Source: Bacteroidales bacterium (lineage in GTDB: Bacteria > Bacteroidota > Bacteroidia > Bacteroidales > Paludibacteraceae). Taken from it: a stretch of 5,949 bases of DNA. The notes under the pieces were generated by a model. The model did no database searches. It saw only the letters and a program-made list of their open reading frames with translations, and was not told where the DNA came from. Positions 5,302 to 5,949 of this stretch are shown here, piece by piece; the first letter of the stretch is position 1; each line of letters opens with the position of its first letter. The stretch lies in contig CAAGDU010000185.1 of NCBI GenBank assembly GCA_900768725.1, forward strand, positions 1 through 5,949, in the 5' to 3' direction. Made by a program: the position numbers and the translations under genes.

Positions 5302-5676
5302 AACTCCCTCCTCTATGTAGTTTTCTTGCCAGCGGAGGGTGCCGTTGGTGTTGATGAAGGCTTGGGGAAGGGTGTAGGCTTCGGGGGCGGGGACAGGGTG
5401 GAGTAGGGTCCATTGGCTATCGTACATCCGTGCTACAGAGGAGCACAGCGGGGCGCAAACCGTTTGCACGAGCAGGATACTGTCGCCGTAGTGGTAGGTC
5501 TCGAGATAGCAACTGTCTGCCAACCGCACTTTGGCGTATGCGCCTTCTTCTATCTCCACCTCGGGACTTCCGCCCACGGCTTGCACATCGGCTATTATCT
5601 GCTCTAACACCGACTCTTGCGAAAAGATGCTGATAGGTAAGAAAAACAATACTATTAACAATGTTCGTTTTGTCAT
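5296..5676 (-). CDS. Small secreted protein, possibly DUF3256-like
   Basis: This 126-residue protein starts with a probable Sec signal peptide: MTKR, a hydrophobic stretch TLLIVLFFLPISIF (5-18), and likely cleavage near S19/Q20. The mature part would be about 107 residues and periplasmic or envelope-associated. It is acidic near its N-terminus and has three cysteines (C56, C74, C78). The segment DSILLVQTVCAPLCSSVARMYDSQW (65-89) recalls the later half of DUF3256, a Bacteroidetes secreted family of about 200 residues, so it may be a short relative. This is from memory and uncertain. The ATG at 5676 overlaps the ispF stop by four bases (ATGA), which indicates translational coupling with ispF. 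The TAG stop and last residue come from the CCTAATT array. The function is not known. Confidence 0.75.
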   Translation of the reverse strand: MTKRTLLIVLFFLPISIFSQESVLEQIIADVQAVGGSPEVEIEEGAYAKVRLADSCYLETYHYGDSILLVQTVCAPLCSSVARMYDSQWTLLHPVPAPEAYTLPQAFINTNGTLRWQENYIEEGVN

Positions 5677-5949
5677 ACTTCGGCATCTTTTCTCCCTCCC
5701 TTTGTAGGGAGGGATGGGGTGGGTCTTAGCAGTACTACCGCGTAGGCGGCGATGCCTTCTTCCCTGCCTACGAAGCCGAGGTGCTCGGTGGTGGTGGCTT
5801 TGATGCTGACGGAGTCCGGCTCTACGCCCATCACCTCTGCCAAGCAGGCTTGCATGGCGGGAATGTGCGGATTGAGTTTCGGAGATTGTGCGCAGATGGT
5901 GCAGTCGCAGTTGCCGAACTCGTATCCTTTCTCGCGCACCATCTCCATC
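5673..5949 (-). CDS. ispF: IspF, 2-C-methyl-D-erythritol 2,4-cyclodiphosphate synthase (C-terminal part; start beyond the window)
   Basis: The last about 91 residues of IspF are visible. IspF is the MEP-pathway enzyme that cyclises CDP-methylerythritol 2-phosphate to methylerythritol cyclodiphosphate with loss of CMP. Clear family signatures are GNCDCTICAQSPKLNPHI and SIKATTTEHLGFVGREEGIAAYAVVLL; the TTTExLGFxGR loop contributes to CDP binding. The full protein is usually about 160 residues, so roughly the first 70, including the metal-binding DxH motif, lie outside the window. The family normally ends close to AVVLLRP. Here a further 15 residues (TPSLPTKGGRKDAEV) follow, encoded largely by a GC-rich hairpin repeat. 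The TGA stop overlaps the start of the next gene by four bases. Enzyme function should be unaffected, because the tail lies after the conserved C-terminus. Confidence 0.95.
   Translation of the reverse strand, partial: MEMVREKGYEFGNCDCTICAQSPKLNPHIPAMQACLAEVMGVEPDSVSIKATTTEHLGFVGREEGIAAYAVVLLRPTPSLPTKGGRKDAEV
5693..5714. repeat. GC-rich hairpin repeat encoding the IspF C-terminal tail
   Basis: TCCCTCCCT (5693-5701), loop TTGT (5702-5705) and AGGGAGGGA (5706-5714) form a perfect 9-bp stem. The neighbouring TGGGGTGGGTC (5715-5725) completes a motif I recall as a frequent Bacteroidetes intergenic repeat. In the minus-strand transcript it forms a stem just before the next start codon, and would place AGGGAGG too far (about 30 bases) from the ATG at 5676 to be its ribosome binding site. 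Confidence 0.75.

Noticed and set aside
5417..5686. Alternative minus-strand gene starting at ATG 5686
   Set aside because: It overlaps the signal-peptide gene in another frame and gives an Arg-rich, motif-free product. The ATG at 5676 gives a convincing signal peptide.

Overview
The window looks like chromosomal DNA from an anaerobic member of the Bacteroidales, possibly Prevotellaceae or Porphyromonadaceae. Three things suggest this: a TTTG / TAnnTTTG promoter of the Bacteroidetes type ahead of the TetR gene, a shikimate kinase with the PCxxDNM signature I associate with that phylum, and an oxygen-sensitive type of radical dehydratase system. Coding DNA is GC-rich, while the spacer at 3319-3521 is extremely AT-rich. 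No rRNA, tRNA, CRISPR array or transposase gene is visible.

Left part, plus strand (1-4145). Positions 1-723 encode the C-terminal part of an ASKHA-fold activase of the 2-hydroxyacyl-CoA dehydratase / benzoyl-CoA reductase type. Positions 838-3318 encode an 826-residue protein with a Cys-rich N-terminus, a DUF2229-like region and a dehydratase-like C-terminal half. In many anaerobes these parts form one very long polypeptide. Here both pieces are in the same frame and are divided by exactly one in-frame TAA, which lies in a heptanucleotide repeat. A 203-bp AT-rich spacer with a large inverted repeat and a good promoter follows, then a TetR-family regulator (3522-4145).

Right part, minus strand (5949 down to 4213). 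The order of transcription is ispF (partial, MEP isoprenoid pathway), a small secreted protein of unknown function, aroK (shikimate kinase) and sufE (Fe-S sulfur transfer). The first two overlap by 4 bp. The other gaps are 63 and 33 bp, so the four may be one operon. It converges on tetR across a 67-bp spacer with a hairpin.

The most striking feature is not a gene. Every intergenic gap except the tetR promoter region holds a different short-period tandem array: TATTACT (period 7), GAAACTT (period 7), a TTCGTAGAT type (period 9) and CCTAATT (period 7). A fourfold 16-bp array sits inside the linker of the 826-residue protein, and a 9-bp GC-rich hairpin forms the 3' end of ispF. Three stop codons (activase, aroK, the small secreted protein) lie inside such arrays, and the C-termini of the activase, AroK and IspF appear to be repeat-encoded. 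Several unrelated repeat families thus target gene 3' ends and protein linkers, and one of them marks the point where the large activase/dehydratase gene is split.
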